Shown piece after piece: positions 25,295 to 33,654 of a stretch of 64,000 nt of DNA. Each line of letters starts with the position of its first letter. Position 1 is the first letter of the stretch. Source of the stretch: Actinoplanes auranticolor (GTDB lineage Bacteria > Actinomycetota > Actinomycetes > Mycobacteriales > Micromonosporaceae); NCBI RefSeq assembly GCF_018332655.1, contig NZ_BOQL01000038.1, positions 62,001-126,000 on the forward strand, written 5' to 3'. A program made the position numbers and the translations under genes. Under the pieces are notes generated by a model. That model was given only the letters and a program-made list of their open reading frames with translations. It had not been told where the DNA came from and made no database searches.

Positions 25295-25643
25295 CAGGGC
25301 ACCCCCAAGGGGCCGAGGACTGATTAGTCATGGCAGGACCGGACTCGTGGCAGAGGATCGGACCTGTATCGGTGGTCGCTTCGTTCATCCGCGTCGCCAC
25401 GCGCGGCAGCGCGCCATCCTCATCGCGTGGCTGCCCGGTGGACCGGTCAGATCCTCGATGCCGTGGTGTCGACACCGCAGCCGCGACGTGTCACCGATGT
25501 CCCCGGTAGCCAGGCGCAGAAACATGAAGGTTCGGTGACGGAGGCCGGCCGACCCGGTCGCCCAGCGGTGCACCGATGCATGATTGAGCCGGGCCGGTGC
25601 GGGCATCTGCCAGCTGACGGCTCGTTCGGCTGAGGGGGAGGTT
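25295..25643. other. Divergent promoter region
   Basis: 349 bases between the sigma-STAS gene and the ANTAR/GAF gene. Apart from a near-match direct repeat at 25525-25539 I see no gene or structured element. Confidence 0.4.
25525..25539 (-). promoter_or_regulatory. Near-match direct-repeat site
   Basis: Plus strand TGAAGGTTCGGTGAC: one half-site exact, the other with one mismatch, preferred core GGTTCGG. It lies 105 bp upstream of the ANTAR/GAF gene and 231 bp upstream of the divergent sigma-STAS gene. Confidence 0.4.
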
Positions 25644-27290
25644 GTGGCGCCAGGCTCGCGTGCGGCACGGCCCGGCACGGCCGAGGCCCGGTTGACGGCC
25701 GCTGTGCGCCGGCTGCAGGCCGAGGTGGACGGTCTGCGCCGCGCCCAGCACAGCCGAGCGGTGATCGAGCAGGCCAAGGGCTTGCTGGCCGGACGGCTGG
25801 GCTGCTCCCCCGAGGAGGCCTTCACCCAGCTGTCCTGGCTTTCCCAACAGAGCAACATCAAGGTCACCGAGGTCGCCGCCGGGCTGTTGGGGATGGCCGT
25901 GCCGCTCGCCGTGCAGGACCCGGCACCGCAGATGACACCGGCGGCCGACATCTCGCGCCGATTCGCCCGGCGTGCGCCCGCCGCACCGGACCCTGCCACA
26001 GCGGCCCTGCCCTCGGTCACCCTGCTGCCGGAGGAGACCACCGCCCGCTACCACCTGACATGTGCGGCCATGGGCACGGTCGACGACGTCCACCACCTGG
26101 CCGAGACAATCTGGTCGGAGGGCTTGCGCCACCTGGGAGCGACTGCCGTGCTGATCGGCGTGCTGGAACCCGACGGTGCTGTCCGGCTGGTGAGCACCCA
26201 CGGACTGCCCCGGTCGGTGGCCAGCGCCTGGCAGCGGGTGCCCAGCACGCTCAACGTCGCCTTCCTCAAGGCGGTCAGCAACGGGCGGCCCCTGTGGATC
26301 ACTCAGGAGCAGGCCGCGGCAGCCGGGTACGAATTGCTCGGCGACGGCGATCTGCGGGCCTGCCTGCCGCTGAACCAGCAGGGACGCATCTTCGGAGTCG
26401 CCTCGATCGTATGGGCCAGGGATTTCCATCCCGACACCACCACCCGTGCCTACGTCAGCGCCTTGGCCGAAGCGTGCGGGCGCCGGGTGTCACAGATGCT
26501 CGACGGACCCGGCGGGCAGGCCGTCGCCTCACCCGCCGCGCACTGGGTCGAGGCGGTGCTGGAGTCGCTGCCGGGCTCGCACGCGCTGCTGTCACCCGTG
26601 CGCGACGCGGCGGGACAGGTCGAGGACTGGCGGTTCGACCTGTGCAGCCCGGAGGCGATGGACGCGTCCGGGCGCACGGCCGACCTCATCTGCGGGCGGC
26701 GCCTGCTCGACCTGTATCCGCACGCGTCGTCCGCCGGCCTCTTCGACGGTTACCTGCAGGTCCTGCGTACCGGCAAGCCGTTCACCATGGAACCCACACC
26801 CCTGGTGCTGGCCACGGAACGACACCAGATTCCGGTGATCATGAGCGTGCGGGCCTCCCGGTTCGGCGCGGGTCTGCTGGTGCATTGGCGCTACCACGAC
26901 GCGGAACGCCGGCTGCTGGCCCGCCTGGAGCGGGTGCAACGCCTCGGTGACGCCGGCTGGGCGGAGTGGAATCTCATCACCGGCGAGGTGGAGTGGTCGG
27001 CCGAGACCTACGCCATCCTGAACCGTGACCCGGCCCACGGCCCGGTGCAGTTCACAGCCCTGCACCGCTACGTGGCGCCCGAGGATCGGGACATCCTGAC
27101 CGCCGCTGCCGAACGACTCAGGACGGACCACGAGCCCATCGACCTGGTCATGCGCCTGCACCGCAACGGCGTCCGGACGCCGGTCCGGCTCGTCGCCGAT
27201 CCCGTTGTCGACGGCCTCGGCCGGCTGGCCTGCGTGGACGCTGCCGTACGTCGGCTACCGGACCATTCCGGCCATGACCGGCAGCAGTAA
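25644..27290 (+). CDS. ANTAR-GAF-PAS sensory protein
   Basis: 548 residues. An N-terminal ANTAR RNA-binding domain (about 15-70: HSRAVIEQAKGLLAGRLGCS, QQSNIKVTEVAAGLL) is followed by a GAF domain (about 130-290: AETIWSEGLRHLGATAVLIG, LRACLPLNQQGRIFGVASIV) and two PAS-like regions (about 295-420 and 435-545: GDAGWAEWNLITGEVEWSAE). Family knowledge: ANTAR domains bind paired hairpins in nascent RNA to prevent termination. The usual order is sensor then ANTAR; here ANTAR is N-terminal. Likely a cytosolic sensor; ligand unknown. GTG 25644 follows GGGGGAGGTT. Confidence 0.85.
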   Translation: MAPGSRAARPGTAEARLTAAVRRLQAEVDGLRRAQHSRAVIEQAKGLLAGRLGCSPEEAFTQLSWLSQQSNIKVTEVAAGLLGMAVPLAVQDPAPQMTPAADISRRFARRAPAAPDPATAALPSVTLLPEETTARYHLTCAAMGTVDDVHHLAETIWSEGLRHLGATAVLIGVLEPDGAVRLVSTHGLPRSVASAWQRVPSTLNVAFLKAVSNGRPLWITQEQAAAAGYELLGDGDLRACLPLNQQGRIFGVASIVWARDFHPDTTTRAYVSALAEACGRRVSQMLDGPGGQAVASPAAHWVEAVLESLPGSHALLSPVRDAAGQVEDWRFDLCSPEAMDASGRTADLICGRRLLDLYPHASSAGLFDGYLQVLRTGKPFTMEPTPLVLATERHQIPVIMSVRASRFGAGLLVHWRYHDAERRLLARLERVQRLGDAGWAEWNLITGEVEWSAETYAILNRDPAHGPVQFTALHRYVAPEDRDILTAAAERLRTDHEPIDLVMRLHRNGVRTPVRLVADPVVDGLGRLACVDAAVRRLPDHSGHDRQQ

Positions 27291-27486
27291 GACCCCGAGC
27301 CCGAGTGCCGCCGCACCTGCCGCAACGGGTAGCGCAGTCCCACGCCATCACCGACACGGCCAGCAGAATCCGGCTCACCTCGTGATAGGGGGCGTGGTCC
27401 TCGATCAGGGACGGCACCGGCAGCACCCCCGTCACCGCTGGACGCAGCACCAGCCCGGCGGTCAGCGCGAGCGGCGGCACGGACAC
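27255..27486 (-). pseudogene. Remnant of a small membrane protein
   Basis: Reading leftward, SVPPLALTAGLVLRPAVTGV and EVSRILLAVSVMAWD (to 27337) look like a membrane-associated protein; after a frame change the sequence continues GTALPVAAGAAALGLGVLLL then PVMAGMVR and a stop at 27255-27257. Neither frame alone gives a convincing protein. A single frameshift in a two-helix membrane protein explains both parts. It overlaps the end of the ANTAR gene tail to tail by 36 bp. It could be chance; family unknown. Confidence 0.3.
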
Positions 27487-27567
27487 GGGCGGCCGGCGGA
27501 TCCGGCCCCGGTTGCGGCCAAAACAGGGTCGCTCGCGGCACTGCCCTGTCCGCCGGGCCGGCGGCTG

Positions 27568-27906
27568 TCACGGCTCAGCGATGACGTCGGCCCATCCGCC
27601 GTTGTCCGGTTCGCCGTCCCAGCAGGCCAAACGGTTGCAGACGTCGAAGACATCGGGAGTCCGCCAGGTCAGGTCATGCGCGAGCCGGCGCAGGTGCACG
27701 TCGGTGACGAGCCCTTCCAGGACGACGACCCGGTTCTGCACCTCGATCACGATGCGCTGTCCGGGTTGCGGCAGCCCGGCCCGCAGCCGGTCGGCCACGC
27801 GCAGGGCGAGGTCCCGGTCGGCGTGCACCGGCTCACCAGCGGGCAACGGACGGGGTACGGACGGCGTGCCCTCGGGGAAACCGTCGAAGGGCGGGAACGG
27901 CATCAT
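27568..27906 (-). CDS. BON-domain protein (1 of 4)
   Basis: 112 residues. A BON domain (about 35-105: DLALRVADRLRAGLP, IVIEVQNRVVVLEGLVTDVH) ends with the motif TPDVFDVCNRLACWDG, shared as DVCN/DVCD with three other BON proteins here (38418, 40146, 45953). BON domains bind phospholipid or membranes and are common in osmotic-shock proteins. No signal peptide, so probably cytoplasmic. First of two ATGs used, with GGAGG six bases upstream. Confidence 0.8.
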   Translation of the reverse strand: MMPFPPFDGFPEGTPSVPRPLPAGEPVHADRDLALRVADRLRAGLPQPGQRIVIEVQNRVVVLEGLVTDVHLRRLAHDLTWRTPDVFDVCNRLACWDGEPDNGGWADVIAEP

Positions 27907-27990
27907 CGGGTGCCTCCGGAAAGTCGATGCTGAGACATACAGACGTCCCTTACCGCCGCCACCGTCTGTCAATCACGTGACCGCGGTACC

Positions 27991-28275
27991 TCACGTAGCG
28001 GCGTCGCGGCGCGCTCTCGGCGGCTCCGCAGACGTCGCCGCCGGCCGGCGCAGCGCGGCGGCGGCCAGCTGCCGGACGACGATGATGGCCGCCGCGGCGG
28101 GCAGTTGATCGCCCGGCTGCGGCAGCGCCAGCCGCAGCAGACCCGCGGCCAGCCACAAGTCGAGGGCGATGCGCAGCCCGACACGGACGTCGCGGGAGAC
28201 GACGATCGCCACCACGCCGCTGACCAGGCCGGCCAGCACGCAGATCAGGACGACGTACTGCACGGCGGCCGTCAT
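27991..28275 (-). CDS. Small membrane protein, 94 residues
   Basis: Three hydrophobic stretches: VQYVVLICVLAGLVSGVVAI (about 5-24), a segment VGLRIALDLWLAAGLLRLAL and AAAAIIVVRQLAAAALRR, then an Arg-rich tail. Its start overlaps the stop of the DUF1622 gene in ATGA, so the two are coupled. The pattern suggests a partner membrane protein of DUF1622; function unknown. Confidence 0.65.
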   Translation of the reverse strand: MTAAVQYVVLICVLAGLVSGVVAIVVSRDVRVGLRIALDLWLAAGLLRLALPQPGDQLPAAAAIIVVRQLAAAALRRPAATSAEPPRARRDAAT

Positions 28276-28676
28276 CGCAGCGCTCCGGCGGGCTCGGCCG
28301 GGCCGCGGCCATCAGCGTGGCGCTTGGCGAGCTCAGCGCGTTCCTCCTTGATCTCCCGGCCCAGGAAGTAGTTGAGCGCGGTACGGATCGCCGCGACAGC
28401 CGCCAGCTCGGCGATCTCCCGCAGCGTGGGGGCGATCGCGGTCCGCAGAATGTCCGAGGCGAGCTGAAATTCAAGCCCCAGCGCGAGGAACCGGCCGAGG
28501 CCCAGCCGGACCGGCACGAAGGTCTCCGGACGCCGATCACGGAGGGCGACGATGACGAAACGGACGAAAGCCACCATGGCCCCCGCGAAAATGATCAAAG
28601 CGCCCGCCGCCTCGACCAACCTCACCAGCAGGTCGACCGCCTGCGACAGCCATTCCTCACCGAAGATCTCCGTCAT
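28272..28676 (-). CDS. DUF1622 family membrane protein
   Basis: 134 residues with three membrane helices; AAGALIIFAGAMVAFVRFVI, VRLGLGRFLALGLEFQLASD and EIAELAAVAAIRTALNYFLG are characteristic of DUF1622, a small membrane family of unknown function in many bacteria. The end is polar with alternating charges (KEERAELAKRH). ATG 28676 gives the family N-terminus but its ribosome binding site is weak; ATG 28712 would add a non-conserved leader. Divergent from the DUF421 gene. Confidence 0.8.
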   Translation of the reverse strand: MTEIFGEEWLSQAVDLLVRLVEAAGALIIFAGAMVAFVRFVIVALRDRRPETFVPVRLGLGRFLALGLEFQLASDILRTAIAPTLREIAELAAVAAIRTALNYFLGREIKEERAELAKRHADGRGPAEPAGALR

Positions 28677-28815
28677 CCTCGCGCTCTGCCCGTTCAGACC
28701 GGTAGTACGCATGGCCGACGGGCGAGTGTCCGTTCGCCGCACTCACCGGCACCTCCGGCGCATATTTCCGGTCCCGCAACGACCGGTGACTCCGCCGGCG
28801 GGGTACGGACAGACC

Positions 28816-29358
28816 ATGTTCTTTGACAAGCTGGCCGACCTCGGGCGCATCGGTCTCATCGGTGTGCTGACCTACGTGCTGCTCATCGCCGTCCTGCGCG
28901 TGTCCGGCAAACGCACGCTGGCCAAGATGAACGCCTTCGACCTGGTCGTCACGGTGGCTCTCGGTTCCACGCTGGCGACCATTCTGCTGTCCACCGACGT
29001 GTCGTTCACCGAAGGTGCCGCCGCGCTGATCCTGCTGATCGCCCTGCAGTTCGCCGCCACCTGGCTGTCGGTCCGCTGGGCGCCGTTGCGCGAGGCCCTC
29101 AAATCGGCGCCGACGCTGCTGCTGCGCGACGGCGAGCTGCTCACCGAGGCGATGCGCCGGCAGCGGGTCACCGACAACGAGATCTACCAGGCGGTGCGGT
29201 CCCAGGGCATCGGCGACCTGGCCGCGGTGGCCGCGGTGGTACTCGAGACTGACGGCACGTTCAGCGTCATCCCCGCACAGCAGGCCGGCGCCCGCACCGC
29301 ACTGCGGGACGTCGACGCCGCCCGCCCCGGAAATGCATCGATGCCGGACAGCGCGTGA
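28816..29358 (+). CDS. DUF421 (YetF-like) membrane protein
   Basis: 180 residues: three N-terminal membrane helices, followed by a cytoplasmic domain (about 85-165: SAPTLLLRDGELLTEAMRRQ, TDNEIYQAVRSQGIGDLAAV, AVVLETDGTFSVIPA). LRVSGKRTLAKMNAFDLVVT and VALGSTLATILLS are strongly diagnostic of DUF421/YetF. Function unknown; in spore formers related proteins are needed for germination or stress. Its own promoter lies in the divergent spacer from DUF1622. Confidence 0.88.
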   Translation: MFFDKLADLGRIGLIGVLTYVLLIAVLRVSGKRTLAKMNAFDLVVTVALGSTLATILLSTDVSFTEGAAALILLIALQFAATWLSVRWAPLREALKSAPTLLLRDGELLTEAMRRQRVTDNEIYQAVRSQGIGDLAAVAAVVLETDGTFSVIPAQQAGARTALRDVDAARPGNASMPDSA

Positions 29359-29404
29359 CCACGCATCGCGAACTGTGGGACGACGCCAGTCCGACGGGTG
29401 CCGG

Positions 29405-30328
29405 TCACGCCGCCGGCACGTCCTCGGATTGGCGCACCACGGCGACCGGACAGTCGGCGCGATCGAGCAACGCCTGACTCGTTGAACCCAGGACCAAGCC
29501 GGTCAGCGCAGCACGACCCCGGGATCCGACCACTACCAGCGCCGCGCCGTGCGTCTGTTCGGCCACCGCCGTCTCCGGGTGTCCCTCCAGCAGTCGCTCG
29601 TGGACCGCGACGTCCGGGAAAGCCTCACGCCATGGCGCGACGGCCTCGGCCAGTGAGCGCCGTGCCGCCGCGGGCAGTCCGTCGCCGACGAGCCGGGTCG
29701 CGGCCGCGGCGGCTGCCAGACTTCCGGCGCCTGCAGCCATCAGCGGTGGTTGCCAGGCGTGGACGGCGAAAAGGGCGCAGCGGCGGTGCGCCGCCACCTG
29801 AAAGGCGAACCGCAGGGCCGGTCCGCAGCTGTCCGAGGTGTCGACCGCCACGACGACCGACCCGGAGCGCCCGGCGTCGCCGCGGACCAGGACGACCGGG
29901 CAGTGCGCCTCCGCGACGACCCGTGCCGTCACCGACCCGAGCAGCGTCGCCGCCATCCGGCCTCGGTCAGATGTGCCCAGTACCAGCAGACCGGCCTCGG
30001 ACGAGGCGTCGAGCAGGGCCGGCACAGCGGTCTCGGACGCCGCCCGGGTCGACACGTCCCGCTGCGGGGCGTACCGGGACGCCTCGGCCGCCGCGGCTGC
30101 CAGCGCCTCTTCGCGGGAACGCTTCCGCCGGGGTGGCCCGGCGTTGCTGACCCCTACCGGCACCGGCAGGATCACCGACGCCGTGCCGGAGGCCGACGCC
30201 GCGGACAGCAGTCGCAGCGCGGCGCCGGTATCGGCCACGTAACGCCCTGCCCACCGCACCGCCGCCAAGGCCCCCGCGGAGCCGTCGACACCCACGACCA
30301 CGGGCCGCCCTGTTCCTGCGCTTGTCAT
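29405..30328 (-). CDS. Universal stress protein, tandem USP domains
   Basis: 307 residues: USP domain 1 (about 8-150) and USP domain 2 (about 158-300). Both keep the ATP-binding signature (GTSDRGRMAATLLGSVTARV and GSRGRAALTGLVLGSTSQAL). Opens VVVGVDGSAGALAAVRWAG. Family knowledge: tandem actinobacterial USPs bind ATP and accumulate in dormancy or hypoxia. Start overlaps the upstream lipoprotein stop (ATGA). Last gene of the operon sigma-STAS, HtrA, lipoprotein, USP. Confidence 0.9.
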   Translation of the reverse strand: MTSAGTGRPVVVGVDGSAGALAAVRWAGRYVADTGAALRLLSAASASGTASVILPVPVGVSNAGPPRRKRSREEALAAAAAEASRYAPQRDVSTRAASETAVPALLDASSEAGLLVLGTSDRGRMAATLLGSVTARVVAEAHCPVVLVRGDAGRSGSVVVAVDTSDSCGPALRFAFQVAAHRRCALFAVHAWQPPLMAAGAGSLAAAAAATRLVGDGLPAAARRSLAEAVAPWREAFPDVAVHERLLEGHPETAVAEQTHGAALVVVGSRGRAALTGLVLGSTSQALLDRADCPVAVVRQSEDVPAA

Positions 30329-30804
30329 CTGCTGCTCCTCTCAGCACGCTGATCCGGAGCGTCGGTTGATCCGGCCGTCATGGCCCGGGCAGTCACGAGG
30401 AAACGCTCACCGGTGAACTCGGCGTAGGTGGCAGCGTCATCGGCCAGATGATGCTCCGCGGCGTACTCGTCGTAGATAAACTTCTGCACGTTGCCCGATA
30501 TCTGCACCCGGTCCCCCACGGACACCGCACGGCCGGGTTCGCACAGCACCAGCAGCGAGTCGTCGCCGTACTCGCGGGTGTCCAGCTCGAAGGAGGTGTC
30601 GGTGATGGCTCTGGTAACGATGCCCGACACGGTCACCGTCCGGCCGATGAAGTCGGTGGTGCCGAAGTAGTCCGGGGCGGTGGATCCGGTGGCCGGGCCG
30701 GGAACCGGAGTCGGCGCCGCCTGCTCGACGCAGCCGGCCGCTGCCACGGCCAGCAGGCACGCCGCCACCGCCTGCGTGATCCGGCGCGGAACATCGCTTG
30801 TCAT
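30325..30804 (-). CDS. Lipoprotein, paralogue group of three
   Basis: 159 residues. Signal peptide with lipobox AAAGC. The mature domain has FIGRTVTVSGIVTRAITDTS, ELDTREYGDDSLLVLCEP and VGDRVQISGNVQKFIYDE, then GERFLVTARAM. The motif order matches the lipoproteins at 16148 and 41397 (TVT-V-V, SF-L-D, LLVL, V-ISG-V-F), though the C-terminal tail diverges. An OB-like fold is inferred. ATG 30804 lies 38 bp after the HtrA stop; operonic with HtrA upstream and USP downstream. Likely exported and membrane-anchored; function unknown. Confidence 0.75.
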   Translation of the reverse strand: MTSDVPRRITQAVAACLLAVAAAGCVEQAAPTPVPGPATGSTAPDYFGTTDFIGRTVTVSGIVTRAITDTSFELDTREYGDDSLLVLCEPGRAVSVGDRVQISGNVQKFIYDEYAAEHHLADDAATYAEFTGERFLVTARAMTAGSTDAPDQRAERSSR

Positions 30805-30842
30805 GTTGGTCGTCCCCCTAGCTGTCACAGGTGTCGTACGAC

Positions 30843-31868
30843 TCACTGTTCGGCCGCACCGACGGTCAGCTTGGCCGTCTGCTGCTTGCCGTTGCGCAGC
30901 AGCGTCAGCTCGACGCTGTCGCCGGGCTCGACGCCCCGCAAAGCACCCAGGAACGACTCCACGGTGGGCACCCGCTCGCCCCCGAATGCGGTGATGACGT
31001 CTCCGGGACGAAGTCCCGCCTTGGCCGCCGGGTCCCCCGCGACGACGTCACGGACCAGGACACCGCGGTCGGTGCCGGTGTTCAGCGCCTGGGCGATCTG
31101 CGGTGTGAGCCGGTCGACGGCCACCCCCAGGTACGGATGCGTGACCCGGCCGTCGTCGAGCAGATCGTCGGCGACGTCGAGCGCGGTGGCTGACGGGATG
31201 GCGAAGCCGATCGACACCGCCCCGGTCGACGGCGGGAGGTAAGCGTCGTTGATACCGACGACCCGCCCGCTCGCGTCGACCAGCGCGCCGCCGGAGTTCC
31301 CGGGCGAGATGGGGGCGTCGGTCTGCAGCAGGTCCACCAGAGCGCGGCTCTGGGTGGCCGAGCCGGGGATCTCGCGTCCGACCCCGGAGATGATGCCGGC
31401 CGTGACGGTGTTCATCAGCCCGAGCGGACTGCCCATCGCCAGCACGGTCTCCCCCGGTTGCGGCAGTTCGGTGCGGAACTGCGCGACGGGCAGGTCGGTG
31501 CGCTCGGCGCGCAAAACTGCGAGGTCGGTGACAACATCGGTGCCGACGACCCGGGCGTCGACCCGGGAGCCGTCCGCCAGCGCGAGTTGCACGGTCCGAG
31601 CGTCGCCGACCACATGCTGGTTGGTCAGCACCAGACCGCCGTCGCGGAAGACGACACCGGATCCGAGTCCCTTGCCGACCAGGACGGTGACCACCGACGG
31701 CTCCACCCGGGCGACCACCTCGGGCAGTGCGGCGGCGGACGCGTCCGCGGAGCTCGCCGGGGCGGCCGCGGGCTCCTCCTTGCCGGTGCATCCCGACAGA
31801 GCAAGGGACAGGGCCAGGAACGAGGCGATGACAATGTTGCGTGATGTGGCTTCGCGGGGAGTGGACAT
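30843..31868 (-). CDS. HtrA/DegP-like serine protease lipoprotein with PDZ domain
   Basis: 341 residues. Signal peptide with lipobox ALSGC (Cys27) anchors it outside the membrane. The chymotrypsin-fold domain carries a full triad: His85 (TNQHVVG), Asp115 (VVTDLAVL), Ser192 (SPGNSGGAL). A PDZ domain follows (about 245-335: YLGVAVDRLTPQIAQALNTG, GDVITAFGGERVPTV). Role: degradation or chaperoning of misfolded envelope proteins. Its first 244 nt overlap the 3' end of the upstream sigma-STAS reading frame, which is unusual. Second gene of the sigma-STAS operon. Confidence 0.92.
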   Translation of the reverse strand: MSTPREATSRNIVIASFLALSLALSGCTGKEEPAAAPASSADASAAALPEVVARVEPSVVTVLVGKGLGSGVVFRDGGLVLTNQHVVGDARTVQLALADGSRVDARVVGTDVVTDLAVLRAERTDLPVAQFRTELPQPGETVLAMGSPLGLMNTVTAGIISGVGREIPGSATQSRALVDLLQTDAPISPGNSGGALVDASGRVVGINDAYLPPSTGAVSIGFAIPSATALDVADDLLDDGRVTHPYLGVAVDRLTPQIAQALNTGTDRGVLVRDVVAGDPAAKAGLRPGDVITAFGGERVPTVESFLGALRGVEPGDSVELTLLRNGKQQTAKLTVGAAEQ

Positions 31869-33406
31869 GCCCTGTCGCTACCCGCCGGCGGTCCGGTGAG
31901 CCCGCTCGGGCCGGAATTTCGTCCGGTGCGGTGGTGCCGATGCGACGGTGCGGTGCCGGCGGGCCCACGGTCGGCCAAGAGGGCCGCCGGCCCGGCGGTA
32001 CCGCGACGGCCGGCGGTGGCAGCGAGGCGGCACGGCGATTCCAGCGAACGATGCCGGAGGCCGGCGAGACCCCGCGATGCCGCTGCGGGCACTGTCCTCA
32101 CGGTGGCGCGTTCGCCGCAACGGATGCTGCGGACCACCTCCGTCGGAGCAGCCTGCGGCGTCTGTGCCGCTGGATCGGCCGTCGGGACGGGGCCATCCGG
32201 GCCGTCCGCGGCAAGCGGTGCGGCCGGGCGGACCGGTCGGCAGGCGAAAAGGCGGTGCAGCCCGGCACGGCAGAGGAGCACGTGCAGCTGCGCCGGTACG
32301 TTCACCACGCACAGGCGTGTGCCGGTGTGCCCGCCGGCACGGTAGGCGTCGAGCAACGCACCGGCCACCGTCGCCGCGGCGTCCCGGACATGGCGGAGAT
32401 CCACGATCAGCATCGGCGGACGGTGGGTGACCGCGAGATCGACCAGCGCGTCACGCATGTCGGCGACGCCCTCGGCGTCGAGGCGGCCCCGCACCGCAGC
32501 GACCAGGTATCCCGGCCGGACCCGGTGTGTCCGGACCCGCACCCCTGCGGAGTTCGGCAGGGGCTGCCGCGGCGCGGACGCCGCCTGATCAGTCAGGCGG
32601 TCACGCAGTTTGGCGACGGTACGGCTCAGCAGCCGCGAGACGCTCATCTGGGAGGTGCGCAGCTCGCCGGCGATCTGCGCCTGGGTGCGGTCGCCGAAGA
32701 AGTAGCCCTCGATGATCTGGCGTTCCCGGCCCGGCAGCCGGTCGACGACCGCCCGTACGGTCAGGCGGTTGCACATCGCCTCCAGGGAGCCGTCCTCGTA
32801 TCCGAGCAGGTCCTGCCGTTCGGCGGCGTCGTCGTGCCCGCCGACCGGCCGGTTCAGTGAGTCGGCCCGGTACGCCGAGGCACTGGCCTCGGTGGCACGG
32901 ACCTCAGCCTCCGTGACACCCATGGCCGTCGCGATCTCCGCCGCGGACGGGGCGCGGTGCAGTCGCTGCGCCAGCTCGGTCCGGGTCCGGGTCGCCTCCA
33001 GGCACCGCTCCTGCAGCCGCCGGGGCACGTGCACGGCCCACACCCGGTCCCGGAAGTGCCGTTTGAGTTCACCGAGGATGGTCGGCGCGGCATAGCCGGT
33101 GAAGCTGTGCCCCCGCTCGGGGTCGTAGCCGTCGGCGGCCTTGACCAGGGCCAGCGCGGCGACCTGGATCAGGTCGTCGAGCGTCTCGCCGCGGTGCTGA
33201 TAGCGCGACGCCAGGCCGCGCGCCAGGGGCAGGTTCCACCGCACCACCTGTTCACGCAGGCGGCCGCGCTCGGCGGCCGGGCAGTCCGGGTCGCGCATGA
33301 GGCGGATGATCTCGATGCTCTCCCGGTCTCGCTGATCGGGGTCGGCACTGCCCGCGTCCATGCCCGGCGGGGCAGAGACGGGGCTGGCATGCAGCACTGA
33401 GGACAT
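31625..33406 (-). CDS. SigB/SigF-family sigma factor fused to a STAS domain (copy 2), long basic tail
   Basis: 593 residues. Sigma regions 2, 3 and 4 are intact (DDLIQVAALALVKAADGYDP; LGELKRHFRDRVWAVHVPRR; helix-turn-helix QIAGELRTSQMSVSRLLSRT). A STAS-like domain follows (about 270-375: LVAAVRGRLDAEGVADMRDA, MLIVDLRHVRDAAATVAGAL), again without D-S-S-G. After about residue 390 a 200-residue Arg/Pro/Ser-rich low-complexity tail continues over the start of htrA. The tail may be translated or may mark loss of an earlier stop. ATG 33406 follows GGGAGTCACC. Paralogue of 23867-25294. Heads an operon with HtrA, a lipoprotein and a USP. Confidence 0.88.
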   Translation of the reverse strand: MSSVLHASPVSAPPGMDAGSADPDQRDRESIEIIRLMRDPDCPAAERGRLREQVVRWNLPLARGLASRYQHRGETLDDLIQVAALALVKAADGYDPERGHSFTGYAAPTILGELKRHFRDRVWAVHVPRRLQERCLEATRTRTELAQRLHRAPSAAEIATAMGVTEAEVRATEASASAYRADSLNRPVGGHDDAAERQDLLGYEDGSLEAMCNRLTVRAVVDRLPGRERQIIEGYFFGDRTQAQIAGELRTSQMSVSRLLSRTVAKLRDRLTDQAASAPRQPLPNSAGVRVRTHRVRPGYLVAAVRGRLDAEGVADMRDALVDLAVTHRPPMLIVDLRHVRDAAATVAGALLDAYRAGGHTGTRLCVVNVPAQLHVLLCRAGLHRLFACRPVRPAAPLAADGPDGPVPTADPAAQTPQAAPTEVVRSIRCGERATVRTVPAAASRGLAGLRHRSLESPCRLAATAGRRGTAGPAALLADRGPAGTAPSHRHHRTGRNSGPSGLTGPPAGSDRACPLPAKPHHATLSSPRSWPCPLLCRDAPARRSPRPPRRAPRTRPPPHCPRWSPGWSRRWSPSWSARDSDPVSSSATAVWC

Positions 33407-33654
33407 GGTGACTCCCGGAAAGATGCAGAAGGATGAACGGCGCGGGCGGGCCTGCCGTACGAGGCGGCCCCTCAAGCGCGCTGGTACGAGCGGCGGCGGC
33501 CACATGTGATCGCCGGCCGCGAGGTTGCGGCGCAACTGCCTCGGGTCGCAGCGGTGGGCCGAGGGCCCTTGGTGCCGTTACTTGACACCTGCGTCATCGA
33601 GGTCGTCTGCGTAATGTCCGCGATCACCCGGCGGAAACGCCGGTCCCGCAGACG

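Noticed and set aside
23840..25327. Long plus-strand open frame opposite the sigma-STAS gene
   Set aside because: The minus-strand sigma factor is complete and conserved; the antisense product has no recognisable domain.
30815..30845. GTCACAGGTGTCGTA between the HtrA and lipoprotein genes
   Set aside because: Two mismatches in one half-site and inside an operon; treated as chance.
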